Shown in pieces: positions 11,968 through 26,000 of a DNA stretch of 64,000 nt. The first letter of the stretch is position 1. Each line of letters starts with the position of its first letter. The notes beneath the pieces were generated by a model. That model did not search any database and was not told the DNA's origin. It worked only from the letters and a program-made list of their open reading frames with translations. A program made the translations under genes and the position numbers. This DNA comes from Macquaria australasica (Eukaryota; Chordata; Actinopteri; Centrarchiformes; Percichthyidae). The DNA lies in the NCBI GenBank assembly GCA_005408345.1, contig SEMN01000032.1:660001-724000 (forward strand). Reading direction: 5' to 3'.

Positions 11968-14900
11968 CTGGGGACAAAAGAAGACAAAAGAGAGGGACAG
12001 AAAACATGTTGTTAGTTAATAAGAACAAGACAAAGAGTCTGCATTGTACATCATATTTTCTGAAGTGATGATTTCCATCTTTCATAGCACGAAAACAAAA
12101 TGTTAGTGTAAAACAAGGTGAAACAAGACTAAGAGGCTACAGCCACAGTAACACCTCTGAGCTAAAGGCCAATGTGAGCATCATTGATGTATTAAGAGTC
12201 AGTCTTGCTGATAATTTGCCCCAGTGGCCACTCGTGATACTGCAACAAAAAAATCCCCTGCGACCCAAAAAGCATTTTCCCCACAAACCATTATAAAAGA
12301 GACTTCTTTTACTTTTGACAGGTCACCTTGAATCTCAAAGAAGACCAACTATTACTCTTTGTATTAGGGAATTTTAAACCGTGGTTGTATATTTGTAAAC
12401 TTTCCCAGAGCCTAGAAAAGCTAATTTTATGTGTGTGAATTTTATGTGAGAGAATGCCATTCACTTTGCAGGTTTTCGTAAACCAAAATATTGGAAAAAT
12501 TTAAATTTTGACCTGATGGTGACACTACATGAAAAGTCAGGAGATCAGCTAAGTCAATAGGACGCATCATATGGGGAACATGAATGTCTCTACAAAAATA
12601 CTAACATCAACATCATGTAGTAGATGTTGAGATATTTCACTGGATAAGTGAAAACTTTTACCTGCTGGTGGCGTGACATGAAAAGTGAGGGGATCATGAA
12701 AGTCATTAGGATTCATTGTCTGGGAGCCATGGATATTCATACCAAATTTCATGGCAACCCATCCAATAGTTGTTGAGATATTTCAGTCTAGACCAAAGTG
12801 GTGGACCAACTGACGGTCATTCCCGTGCCTAGAACCATGTCCCTAGCATGGCTAAAAACTAATTTAAAGACAAATGTATTAAAAGCCTGAATATATGGGA
12901 AACTCAGCAGATCACCCCTCCTTGAAAGCCCCTTTCTCATTTACTCCCACAGTAGTTGCTCCCTACAGTATGTGACAATGTTCTGAAAGCTGGATTACCT
13001 CTGATAACTTTGGAGCTGTCTGGGGAGGAGACTAAAAGTCAGGTTGCTTAAGGTGCTGAGCTTAACATGCAGAGCATAAGGATGAGGCTAATGAACCCCC
13101 AGGATGAATCACTTAAGCTACGGCAATAAATGCACAGCAAATTAAAAGCTCCCTGTGTGTTTCTAGGAGCCTTCGATCAATACATTTTACAGCTTGCCAG
13201 TAATCTTCTGCTTTAAAATAGAAAATCACTTTTTTTGGAGTTAAGTGATGCAACAGTAAGCTTTAGCAAGGACGTGATACAAAACTAATGGTCCCTATAT
13301 GCTGCTGTAAATATACTGTTTTGATAATTTGTCTTTACCAAAAATACATTAGCATAATAGCTTTTTCAATCAGCAGCTAATGCTTCGAGCAAGTTATGAT
13401 TGCTGTAGGCTCAAATACTATGCACTCACTTGCTGCAAGTGGGCATTATGGCCTGTCATTGACATAATGTGCTTGTACATAAAGTTCTTTCCAGCTCACT
13501 AAATACCCACCTATTTTTACTTTTATATCATATGTTATTATATTTCCCTAATCTGAAATGTAACCCCCGTTGCTGAAATGCAAATGCAAAAGGTTTTCCA
13601 TTACACTGGAAGAAAAAGAGGAGAAACAACCCAAAGGATTACTACTTCTCACCAACCCTTTCTGTGACAAGCAGCCAAACACATCAGGTAGGCATGAGAG
13701 CTGTGCACCCATTGACTCATGGGGCCAGTTAGCGTTATCTGCACTATGCATTCTTTTTGAGTCAAAGATGTTGTCGAATAGGACTCTCGTGAGGACTGTG
13801 CACATGCAGGGTAAGTGTGTGCAAGGTGTTAAGTAGAAGAGATATTATCTATTCTATCAATAAAGCCAGGACGTGGGAATATTATGTCTGACAGAGACAG
13901 ACAAAAGCACATATCTCGGTTTTGATAAGATGCAGTGAAAACAGGGTGGTCAAGAGTGTTGATGAGGTTTACAACCTTTATCACATGCCATGATCCTCCT
14001 TTCCATGCATATTTGTTTCTATTACAGATATGGGTTCATGAATAGTCAGGCAGACAAGCAAAGCAACTAAAATTAACAAAATCCATATTTTTGAGGTCAC
14101 TGAATATATTCCCACTGTAAATATATGCACATATTTGTGGATATGCCCATTATCTGTGATGAACAGGAGCAAGAACTGGGCTTTAGGCACCTTAAATGTA
14201 AGGCAAGTCCATTCTTTACTTATCTCGTAATTGCATGTGTAAAGCCTGCAGATGTGTTCTCTCCCTGATGCACAGAGAGAAACCCGGCACAGAGATAACA
14301 CTGAGGTGGGGAAAAAAGAAGAAGCTAAGAATGCACAGGGTTCGATTTAGGGACATCCATCAAGAATAAAGCATTTCCTGTGAGAGTATGCTTTACGTCA
14401 ACAGATGAGACCAATCCTTTTTAAATATTAGTGCGATTATTATTGCTATTACAGAAAATCAGATAAAGCAATCTATGAAGTTTGCCGTACATAGCAGATG
14501 ATGGAGAATATTTCAAACCGAAAAGCTAACATAATCTTTTATAGGCGTGCTGAGGCGGAGAGGTCCAGGCTTGCCGGGCTATAAAACTGAAGTAAACACA
14601 ACTATCACACTTGCCTCTGGCCTTGATATTTGAGCATGTCATTAGCAAGTCCATCATGATTTGAGGAGAGCAGGACAAATTTCCCTTGCCACAGGTCTCT
14701 ATAATTCTACTATTCTGCAAGTGGTGCCAGGAGAGCTCATTTTAAGAAATCCTCCCTGCAAAGTGCATTTGATGAATCTTCATGCGGAGCGAAGGGAGAC
14801 AGGCGTTGGGTTACACAGAGCCACACTTAAAAAGGCAAACACATCAATAGCATCATTTTTAGATTCCCAACTGATTTTCCAGTCGGTGTTCAGGGCTGCT

Positions 14901-17646
14901 TATCATGTTACAGTCCTGCAGAGACAGACACCAGGACAACAGAGCAATACGGGCTGTTGATAAAATGAATATGGGCCTATTTTTGAGAAGACAGGCCTTT
15001 GTGGTGTTATCATATCCCTGTGTTTGCGGGCTTCTTTTGTCTAATCAGGATTAATCTCACTGGGGAGGTCTCCTGTCCTGTTTATTGAGGTTTATGACTT
15101 TGATTTGAACCCTGTAGTCCTCAGAGCAGGAACAGGCTGACAGCAATCACGGCTTATCTCCACCTTCAGCATATTGGATTGCTCCATGAATGATGCTCTC
15201 AGTGTTATGAATCTATGGCACAAGAAAAGGCAAAGTCATCCGCCAAAAGATAATGATCCCTGGCAGAAGCGATGACCTTTTTAAGCATTACTGGGCATCA
15301 GATATCCTGTTCGGCCCATTATTTCATATGAGCACAAACTGAATGAGTCTACCTGGGATGAGCCCCACCATTCTGTAAAAAGTTTAAGAAACACAATCTG
15401 TCATCTATATCCAATCTGGTTGATAGAACTTTGATTGGCTAAATATTCTGCAATATGTCAGATTCAATATTGCATTTGTGAAAATTGTCATTTGTCTCAT
15501 CTGCGCCACATAAAGGAAATCTGATCTTTTCTGTCGAAACATAATCAAAAAGATACCATAAAAGCTTTGGAAGAGGAGTTAAATTGCAGATGAAAAGACT
15601 TTTTGGTTATTTTTTCAATTGGCTATTTAGTTTCCCCTTTTCCCTGTTCTGGCATCAAACAGATTCTGCTGGATAGATTTTCTTCTTTCACTAACAATTT
15701 CTCTGCTCAGCCAGTGGAAACGTGCTGTGCAGGGCTCTCCCGTGAGGTGAGAAACAGGATGACACCGTGCTCTGAGAGACTTGTGAAGGGTTTAATATGT
15801 TTCAAACACCTAAAAGGGTTTCTCTCCACAGAGAGAAAAAAAAGAGAGAAAAGGAGGGGTGGGGGTGAGGGGCAGGTGAACAGAAAAAAGGGGTTAGGAG
15901 GGCAAAACAGACAGAAAATGCTTTCCGTCAGGCCAGAGGACTCTTGAGGCTGGAGGTCTCAGTGCTAGCTGTCTTTATTAATAATGCAATACACATATGT
16001 GCCACTTCATGGCCTTATACATTTTTCAGCAACCTCAGACATGGAGGATCTTCACCTTGTGTATCCACTCATTTTCAGTGGCGGCGGGGGAGACGGGCTC
16101 GTGTGAGCAGGCTGAACTCAGAGTTAACCCTGGCTGCAGTGAGGTGGCACCTGTCATTCCCAGGAATCGGCCTGCTCACTGTTTTCTAGGCTTGATCTGA
16201 CTGACGCCAGAGGCACAAGATACGACATTCTGTGACACTCAGGACCCAACGCACACAAATATACACAGGACTGTCTACACACACAGAAGCACAAAGCTTC
16301 AGGAAACGTTCTCTATGTTAATGTTTTTGCCCACTTTCTCCTGCCTTAGTGGCTTCTTTCTATAACACTTTGACTTTTGCCCTAATCAGTGCCAACCCTA
16401 TTAACTGAGAGGGTTGCCCAAGGCATGAGCAAACTCAGTGTCTGCTTAGGGCCACCAGGGCACCCCTGAACCCCATTTTGCTTAGTGCCCCAAAAAGCTT
16501 TAGGCCGACCCTGGAGTCATCAACTTTGCTGCACTGACAGTAACACAATCTTGTCAGCATTATTTCTCTCCTCTTCTTCTTCCCTCTGGGGGTCATAGAG
16601 TGTCATCCAAACAGTGGTGTGGAAGTAACAACCTGCTGCTGAACATCACCAAGACAAAGGAGATGGTCGTGGACTTCAGGAGGAGTAAGGTTCAATGGTC
16701 TCCCATCTCCATCAGTGGAACGGATGTGGAGACAGTTGGATCCTACAAATACCTTGGGGTCCACCTTGACAACAGGCTGGAGTGGGCTGGTAACACCATG
16801 GCTCTGTACAAGAAGAGTCAGAGTAGGCTCTACTTTCTCAGGCGGCTCAGGTCCTTTGATATGTGCGGCTCACTGCTGCACATGTTTTACCAGTCTGTTG
16901 TCGCCAGTGCCCTCTTCTATACCGTGGTGTGCTGGGATTAAAGCAGGGGAGGCCAACAGACTGAACAAACTGATCAGGAAGGCTGGCTCTGTGCTGGGTG
17001 CGAACCTCAGCACCGTGGAGGAGGTGGCAGCAGCAAGGACACTGGCCAAACTGCAGGCTATGATGGACAATGCTGCACATCCACTCCACAACATGGTGCT
17101 GGACCTGCAGAGCACCTTCAGTGCCCGCTTGATCACCATAAGGTGCCACAAGGAGCGCTACAGGAGGTCCTTCTTGCCTTCAGCAGTCAGACTGTTCAAT
17201 GCCTCACTGTGAGTTGCAACAGCACTCATATTCACTGAACCTGTGGGACAATAAATACACACAACAACACTGCATCCACCATTACACCGGACTCCTGTGT
17301 CTGTGTTTGTCTTGTCGCGTATTTGTACATTGTATTGTATAGTGTATTGTATTGTATAGTGTAAATTGTAGTGTTTATTGTACTGTATACTCCAGTGTAT
17401 ACTGTATATTGTGTTAACTGTTGTTTTGTGTTAACCGTTTGTTTAACTTAAGTTAGAGACATGTTAATTTAAATATTTAATGTAGGTTGGGGACATGTTA
17501 ATTTAATTCCAATTTAGGTTTAACTTAGGTTTATTCTATTTTAGGTTAGGTAAATTTTTATTTTTATTTCAAATCTTATTCTGTACCTGCTGCAACACAA
17601 CAATTTCCCCTCTGGGGAATCAATAAAGAACCTACCTACCTACCTA

Positions 17647-17682
<36 letters not shown>

Positions 17683-19755
17683 AACACTTGCTTTTGGTTT
17701 TTGAAAGCAGTAGCCTTAAGGTCAGAGAAACAGGCATGTGGTGAGTAGATGGTCTGAAATAATAAAAATAAATACATTATAAATATATAATATATGCATA
17801 AATGGGCAATAAACTAACATAAGTAAAGCTTCCCTCTACCTTACCAACTGAGTAGCCCATTAGTAAAGCACTTACCTAACTGTATTCCCCTATCATCTGC
17901 TCTAATGGTGTAGCTCATAATTGAGGATCAGCTGGACAGCTGTGGGATGTGAATTTGTGTAAACACACAAATGTTTGAGAGGCCATTATCGAACCAGAAG
18001 GTTAAAATGTGTTTCACCACACACTAAATCAAATACAACTCTTATTTAAGATGAAATACTTTGCTCTTATTATTGCCTGGTTAAGTTTAATCTGTGAAAA
18101 ATCCAGCCGCATAAGTTTCAGCACGTTTCCAGTGCCTCCTGGTCTTCCTCTCTGAAAACGCTATTCATTCAATTAATCTAGCAATCAGCAATTTCATTTG
18201 GGGAGGTAAAACCCCCAGCATTAGGTAATCCCCTTTCACCATAATAGAGAGATGGGTGGATTAATTCTGTCTAGCTTCACAAAAAAATATCATTATAGGT
18301 TCATGCTCCAAAATTGAATTGGTGCTTATTAGAGGTGCATTCATCGGATTCACTCCCTGCATTATGACTCTCTATATCCCCTATAGCAACAACTTTTTGT
18401 TCTATCTACACTGGAGATATCGGTCTAGTCCACTTAGGTCTTTGTTATGTGTGTGTGTGTGTGTGTGGGTGGGTGTATGTGTGGTTCTAAACCATATTTT
18501 CATCTTCGTTTGCACTTTACAGCTATTGATGATGCATCCTCTTTGAGTACTGTTGTAATAGCATTGAGTGTATTCCACTAAATGCTGTTTAAAGTGATGT
18601 TATTACATTTACATCCCTTTTACCACCAAGGAAAATTCCTTTGGCCTGAAAATCTTCCTCAGCAGCTTTACATTCCAGATTATTAAAAGAAAGTGTTTTA
18701 GGCTTTAAAAACTAAATTAAATATACAGTGTTTAGTACTCAACCAGTCATACAGGCATTTAGTCTCTTTGGTTTGTAGTCAGTCAGAATACCAGTGTAGC
18801 AGGTCGGCAGCCCGGCAGTTAGTGAGTAAGGCTTTTTGTCAATCAGTAAAGCAGAAAAAGAAGCAGTCACACAAGCATAAGCAGATGATCAGTGACTGAG
18901 ACGGAAGACAGCTACAGTAGCATGGAGAGAATTGGAGCAGTGGGAAGCATTATATTTCTCTTCCAATATATATAAGCCTCCGGCAAGATGAGCGCTGCTG
19001 TAATAACAAAGGCTAATCAATGTCTCTTAGCATATTATAGTTTCATCTGAAGGTCGTCATGGACTTGTGGAGATTTCTCTAAATGCCATATGGTTGAGCC
19101 TGCCTTGAAACGTAAAACTGACAGTATGTAAAGTAAATGTGAAAAGACCATTTGTCAACAGAGGGATAAGATACTGAGATTTTAAAGCTGATGGCGTCAA
19201 GCAAATTTACCAAAGTTGACTGTGGCAAGTTTTCAGAGGGCTACACATTTCTGGTTATGATTGACACTGTTGCTACGGCACCTGGTTCTCCCACCTGGAA
19301 GTGAAAATCAACAAACCAAACCCACCAAAGGTGCACGTTCCCATCAGAAGAATGGGATGTGACTGCACTGCAGGCCATCAAGCTAAAGTAACCTCTACCA
19401 AATGTCAGACAAGACTAAACCAATCAGAGTGGCTCCCTTGAACCCTCTGCTGGACACGGCAGGGATCAGGGGTCGCTGATGAAGGGCACCATTAACTGAG
19501 TTGTGGGCACATCAGCAAATCAAGGAGTAGACGGTGTCAGAGGGGTTACCAGGGGGAGGTGGAGAACAAGGGACGGGCAGGATGTAGGTGGGAGATAGAG
19601 GTCTGAAAGGTTGAAAGTGATTACCATATTGAAAAGGCAGAGTCAGCAGACTATTGGGGCACAGGTATACATGGACCTTCAGGAGCAAGATGTTAGATTC
19701 GTCCACCAGTAAGCATGTGTAGCTGCTACACTTCTTTGGCTCTACATGTCTCAAC

Positions 19756-19791
<36 letters not shown>

Positions 19792-19976
19792 ATTCCTACA
19801 GACAGTAGGAATGACTGTTGCAAATAATCCTTGGAACTTGCTCTGTGTACAAATCATAGAAAAATATACTTGGCTGACATTTACAGACACTTGATTTTCT
19901 TAACTCTCTGACACTTTAGCAGGCTAAATCGTATGGAGAGTTTGCAATTACATTTTCACCCAGCTTTAATGTGCAC

Positions 19977-20008
<32 letters not shown>

Positions 20009-23000
20009 TCATACTGTTTGTGGCTTGTTATTTAGGGAAAGAGAGTGTTGTCCTTACTTAAGGGAGAGGGAGTAGTCGTTCTTGCTGGTCTCGCTGTTTC
20101 TCACCAAGTAGCTGGCCTCCTTACACAGCCTGAGCAGAGACTCTGCATCTGTTCGGCTGATCGCTCCATGGTACCAGCTACAGTGAACAATAGGAAACAG
20201 GGATGAGAAAGGAGAGGAACAAAGGAATGGTAAGAATATGCAGAAAATATAACAGAGGAAATGAAACAACAAGGGTCAATCCCACTCATGAACACAAAAT
20301 GAACAAAAAGGTCAAAGTGGTGTATTTGAAATCAAATGCAGTCGTAACAAAGCGACACCAAGATCAGACTCACAACTGGCTCTCCAGAGGCATGGTGGGG
20401 TCAATACGCTCCCCGAGAGAGCTGCAGTGGTCCAGTGAGGTCATTTTGGTGTTGACCAGGCAGCCACTGGAGTGTCGCTGCAGCGGGCGGTTTTTCCCCT
20501 CCTTGGTAGGCGACATTCGAGACTTCTCCACACCGTCAAACTGGACTGTAATAAAGGAAAATGCAACAGCTGAAACATTTTATTCTGGAAGAATAAGATG
20601 GATATTTTAAAACAGTGAGACCATTCACAGCTCTGACAATAATACAACATAGTCCTGTATGTATACTTCAGCTAGACTTCACTTGGAAAAGCTAGTGTGC
20701 TTAACAGGAAGTAGAGATTTGAAAAAGTTACGGTGTCAATTGCTGTTAAATGTATCTACTAAACTACAACAGAGCAATGAGGGTTGTGTGAGAACAGAAA
20801 TACAGGTTGTGCTACACACACACACACAATGTCACTTAGTGTAACTCATCCAACTGAAGGACATGTACACACAGTGGAGGAGGCATAAATCAATCCTTCC
20901 ACACTGTGTACACATTCCAGTGAGAGAAAATACACACATACAAACTTCCTCCAAACCACTCAAACAAGCACACTTGGAAAAGTCATATGTACAAGCACGC
21001 TCACTCATACACGCACACAAATCCCACGCACAGGTACTGCGAGTTAAACATTAAACTGCCTTTTCAAAACTCTCACGGTCAACTGTGGACATGATAAGCT
21101 CTCTTGGCAACCTCACAGGGAAGTGTTTGATGCTGTGTGGGGGCTGGAGGTGACCTGCGCTCATGACATGGCTGGCGGAGGTCACTGGGCGAATTCACAG
21201 CCAATCGGCACACAGAAAAACATTTGCCGTTATTTACAAAAGCTAACATGAGGAGCGATGATAATGCCCACGAGGACAAATGAAAGTGGATTTTCACTTC
21301 TGTCAGAGGGTTATGGAGGCCAAAAGAATGGAACATTGGATAGTGGAGATTGGGGTAGCGGTGTGGTCATCTCTGTGAGTGCGTACTTGTGTGTTTTAGC
21401 CATTTTTCCTCCATCATCCATCACTATAATTGATGTCACAGCACCCTTGGCTTTGGAAAGACCTATTTAGAGCCACTGACACGCTTCTCAAGCAATAATG
21501 GGAACAACTTTATGACAAGCTTTAGCTGGAGATTGTTGGCTGCTTGAAATTGTTTAAGATGAACACATCAAAGCTGAGTTTGATGGAAGGAGTTAATGCA
21601 GTATGAAGCTCACAGCCACAGGATTGCCTCTGTCTTTGCAGCTCTCGGTCACTAATGGCCAGTCTTGCGTCTAGTGTTTAATTACCCAGGCTGAGCATGG
21701 CAGGCGCTGTGCAGACAGACAGGCACTGTGATCTTCACTACCTGTCTAGACTCTGCATTCCAGTCAGAAGGTTGCATTACACTTTACAGTCGGTGAGCTC
21801 GCCAAGTGTTCCTGTAGCAGACTGAGTGGAAGGGCTGACAGTATGAATCAATCAATTTAGGCTACACGAGACAACACCGTGTCAACACATTTCATTGAGC
21901 TTGTGCACACACCTAAGTGGGGCTAAATGGGAAAACATAGCACCTTCTGTAGATAAATGTGGCAATATATTTATTTTTTAACATGAGTAACTCTCTAGTG
22001 CCAAACAGCCATAAGATTAATAGAATTTAAAGTGAGTTACGTAGTGCTTTGACTGGCCCAGTAATATCACCAACTTCTACTGAGACAGTAAACTTGTACC
22101 AGTGCTGCATCCTGGGATCATGTGATCAGTGGTGTACATTTACCCAAGTACTGGACTCACTTGATTTTAATAACAATAAATTGTTATAGATTAAACCAGT
22201 GGTTCACAACCTCACAAAACACCTTACAAAAAAAGCAGTGGCTGGTTGGGGGTGAGTGTAACATGCAATATTACATAAGAAAAGTCTAATAAATGAATAC
22301 AAGTTTGTGTGGCAGAACTTAGTTTTGCTTTTCTTTCCTCCCCCATTAATCATCTCATGGCCCCAAAGATTTATCTTATGACCCTCTTGAGGGTGCTCAT
22401 CCCCTAGGGTTAAACCACAGGGTTAAACTGTCTAACTGTACATGAAGTAGTTAAAACTAGCTCCATGTCATCCACCTACAACAGTAAAATGTTGCTTACA
22501 CATAGATGGATCAGTACTAATAATGTCATATTTGACAATATATCAGCCACAGGCCCATTTTTTTGTACTTTTTTTGGATGCAAGATGAGATGCTTGTAAT
22601 GGAGTATTTTTAAACTGTTGTAGTAGTACCTTTACTAAAGGATCTGAGAACTTCTTCCAGCACTGCCTGTGATGAAACAACAGCACGTAAGGACCATAGA
22701 GTGTATGTTAAGGACAGGCTGCTGTTTCAGCTCAGACCACCAGGGGCTCCCCTTCACCTCCACTCAACTCCAGGTTGAACTCGCTGGCCTTGAGCTCACT
22801 GATGCGTTTCCCTAAACATAAACTCATGGAAATGATTATTCCAAATGACAACTACCGTTGTTATCTTGGCCTCTGCACTTTTGTTCTTTATAGGGCTATG
22901 GCTGAGTCTTAAAATGACAGCCAAATTGTACTGTTGCATGACGGCTGGGTAAATTGTGGCTCTAACCTCAGACCCGTGGAAGACTACTAGCCGTAGCTTT

Positions 23001-26000
23001 ACTTCTTCAGGGTCTGATGTTTGGACTACAGGCAGTCAAATGACGCCCCTGTGTTGCATGTAAGTCCACATGAAAGACATTATTAGTTCTCTACTTTTTC
23101 ATACAGTCCATTTGAACCACATGCTGACTGCTGGGATTACAGCGCAAGTAGGATGAACATACAGTATATGTGTAAGGGTGAGAAATAGCGTTTCCATGGA
23201 AACTGACCAAGGGGAGAGGGGAGATGCATGTTTGCTCCGCTCATCCCTGTCAACGCTGACAGATCACAACATGAAGACGCAGCCAATTGCTCTCTCCCCT
23301 CCTTCGCTCTCAATTCCTCTCTTCCTGTTTGCATATGTCCAACCCTTCCTCGTTTTTTCTCCCCGACCTTTTTTTCTTTTGATCTTTCCATCTCACACTC
23401 CTGTCTCTCTAAGTCTCTCTGTGTTGTTGTTTGTCAAGGACAGAAAAAGATAGCGGAAAATGGACTGTGGAAGAATGTCTGCTCATCTAGTGGTAGAAAA
23501 AAAAGGAGAGACAGAGCGGTAACAGCTTTGATCTGTTATCTCCACTGTTTCTGATGGTCCTAATGCAGGGCTAGCAGTCACTGATTATGTCTGATCCTGC
23601 AACAAAATTGTTCAACTTTACCTATTTACATTATATGTCCATACAAACTGGATAAAAAAAGTACTTTGAACATTATATGATCTTTTTTTCAGTCCACCAG
23701 TGATCTAAACATATGAGGCTGGAAAAAGGTATCTGCTAGTGTGGCATAAGGATGAATGTTGCTATCTTGGTTTTTCCACACAGTCCATCTCTCAGTGTAT
23801 CTACAGCCCACTCAGCCATCCGCCTGACCTCAGCTCTTCACATTTCCTCCACTCTCCCAGCACCCACACTAATTCCTACTCTTCCCCAGATTCGACACAA
23901 TCAGTGCTTTATTTGACCTTGATTAAACCCTTTTTTCCTCCACCTCCTAGAAAGGGTTGAGTGGCTATTCTCAGTGGAGCTCATCCCATCAACCTTTTCT
24001 GTCAGAGCTCAGTCTTTTCCACATGCAGAGTGCATAGCTCTGCAAGAAGAGAGCCTCTAAACTAAACCCAAGGTATCCTTTTATTTGCTTAACAGTGAAT
24101 TCGGCCATCTAACCAACACTAGCTTCAACTACTGCTGTAGAAGTATGTTTTAAGGTTGAGTATCAATGGAAGTGAGCCAAACTCATTCCCCTTTCATTCT
24201 CTGGAGCACACAGCCTGAGACATGGCCGACAGGAGACTGACGAGAGGATTGGCCCGGTGGAGAACAAAAGCCCTGAGAGGCAGCTTAAGAGAGACGAGAG
24301 GGTGAACACAAACGCACACACACACACACACACACGGGCCTACACATACAGGCACAAAGACACGTACGTAAATGTGCAGGGGCATCTGTGAGTGTTATCA
24401 GTATTGTTGCTTGTAAAGCACAGCAAATGGAAACTGTGTATCAGATTGAACTGTCAGTCAGATGGTGACTGATGGCTGAAAGACCTGCCCCCTTCAGACA
24501 CATGGCTTCCTTTAGTGAGCGCTATAAAAAATAAAATAAAAAACCCAGGAGGAGGTTGAGGAGGGAGAATGTGTGAGAGAGGGAGCTGATTGGCTAGGAC
24601 ACAGATAAACGCAGAGGTTAAAATGGCATTTCTATGATTACACTGCGAGCAATCCACAACATAATGTGCTGCAATGTGATGCAGCACAGCGCAGCGCAGC
24701 ACAGCACAGCACAGCACAGCACAATACAAAATAATGCCACAAGAACATGGAGAAAGAGACAAAAAAGCATTTTAAATAAGGAAACACTATAAAATGGAAA
24801 GGTCAACTTTTCTAGGATGTTAGGGCCACAACATTCAAAATATAAAGTAAGAGAAACATCAAAAATGTATTCACAATCAAATGCATCGCTGAGGCTTCTG
24901 AACAACCCGAGTACTCATCTTCCCCCTCTCTCTGCACACATTCCTGAGCAAATGTCTCTAATTAAGCTGGCTAATTAATTCTCATTTACTAATGGTACTC
25001 CTATCAAAAAGATGACTAGTCTGTGGGGCGAAGTGTGCCATCGACCGCTGTATTGTGAGGTGAAAATTAAGTTTTCCAGCTAGGACGTGTGAAATGATTA
25101 ACAGGTCTGCATCTCATTAGAATGTACTGCACACTGAAAATAGTGCTCAGCGTGGTACAATACCCCAGGATCTGGTAGCTTTAAAAATCACTCATTCTTA
25201 TGTTGATATTAATTATGTGCATCGGGGACTCAAATAATGATTTGTTGGATGGCTTTTAATAATATATTTTTAGAGATTCTGCCATCTAGGAATATGCTTT
25301 CTTCTTTTATATAATTCCCAAAATGAAACTCTAATTAGGTTTTCCAAGACAAAGGAATGACCCTCCAAAGTGTCAGCTTGTGAATCTATTTAAAATTATA
25401 TCTGGATATCTTTTAATTACTTTGTTTTTTTTTAAGTCTTCCTGCAGTAGAGGGAGGAGAAGGTAAGAGAAATGCTTGGATAATTAATTCATGTCAAAAA
25501 ACAAAGGCAAAAAGCTCTTCATTATACTCAGACAAAAGTGCCCTCCATTTATATGTAGATGTAATGTCTACCCTGTCAAGCCGCATTTCAATTTTGATAA
25601 TGAGGTTGACTGGATAAGGCAGATTTCCCTGAACTGTAATAGATATTGTTTTTTCCTGGTCTATATTAGAGCAAACCACAATAGCCTTTACAGACACATA
25701 CAGACCCCTGGCTCTTTACCCTGTGCCAATCTGTATGTAAGCAGTCCTGTGTATAATGGATGACTAATGTCTTGGTGTGTGACCGAGGGTCTGCCGGTAC
25801 GCTGAGGTCAAGAGAGTGCATTGTAACAGTATTCACAGGGGTCGTGGAGGCCATCACCCCCCCACATGTCTGCCACGGTGACCTCTGACCCCAAAGATGT
25901 AGAGTGGGGCCGTGCTGGCTCAGACAGAGAGAGGATCACTTTACAGCTGGACGCCAATCTTAAACCCACTCACATCACAGAGGGAACCAGAACCTTTCCC

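Larger units (their letters stand above)
16595..17680 (+). mobile_element. 5'-truncated non-LTR retrotransposon (LINE) 3' end
   Basis: The fragment comprises the last roughly 205 codons of a reverse transcriptase frame, then an AT-rich 3' region with TGTATTGTATAGTG-type repeats, then CCCCTCTGGGGAATCAATAAAG and a microsatellite tail (CCTA, then TC, then TATC). That arrangement, with 5' truncation and a terminal simple repeat, is typical of CR1/L2/Rex1-like LINEs of fish. Exact clade assignment would need a repeat library. The insertion is sense with respect to the plus strand and antisense to shf. Confidence 0.85.
11968..20057 (-). other. shf intron, 8.1 kb, inside the SH2 domain
   Basis: This intron splits the SH2 domain. 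It contains a dispersed repeat copy (12480-12862), a LINE 3' end (16595-17680) and three (GT)n tracts. No exon-like conserved frame other than the LINE is visible. The stretches 13.0-16.4 kb and 17.7-19.7 kb hold nothing I can name. Confidence 0.7.

Noticed and set aside
15603..15947. Plus-strand open frame of 114 codons
   Set aside because: The second half is a GA-rich Lys/Arg/Gly stretch and no domain or family is recognisable; a chance frame.
16395..16530. CCC/GGG-rich segment before the LINE, possibly an older repeat
   Set aside because: It resembles interspersed repeats loosely (GCTTAGGGCCACCAGGGC) but has no definable ends.
20203..20610. Plus-strand open frame of 135 codons overlapping shf exons
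   Set aside because: It lies antisense to the well-supported shf exon at 20374-20545 and has no recognisable domain.
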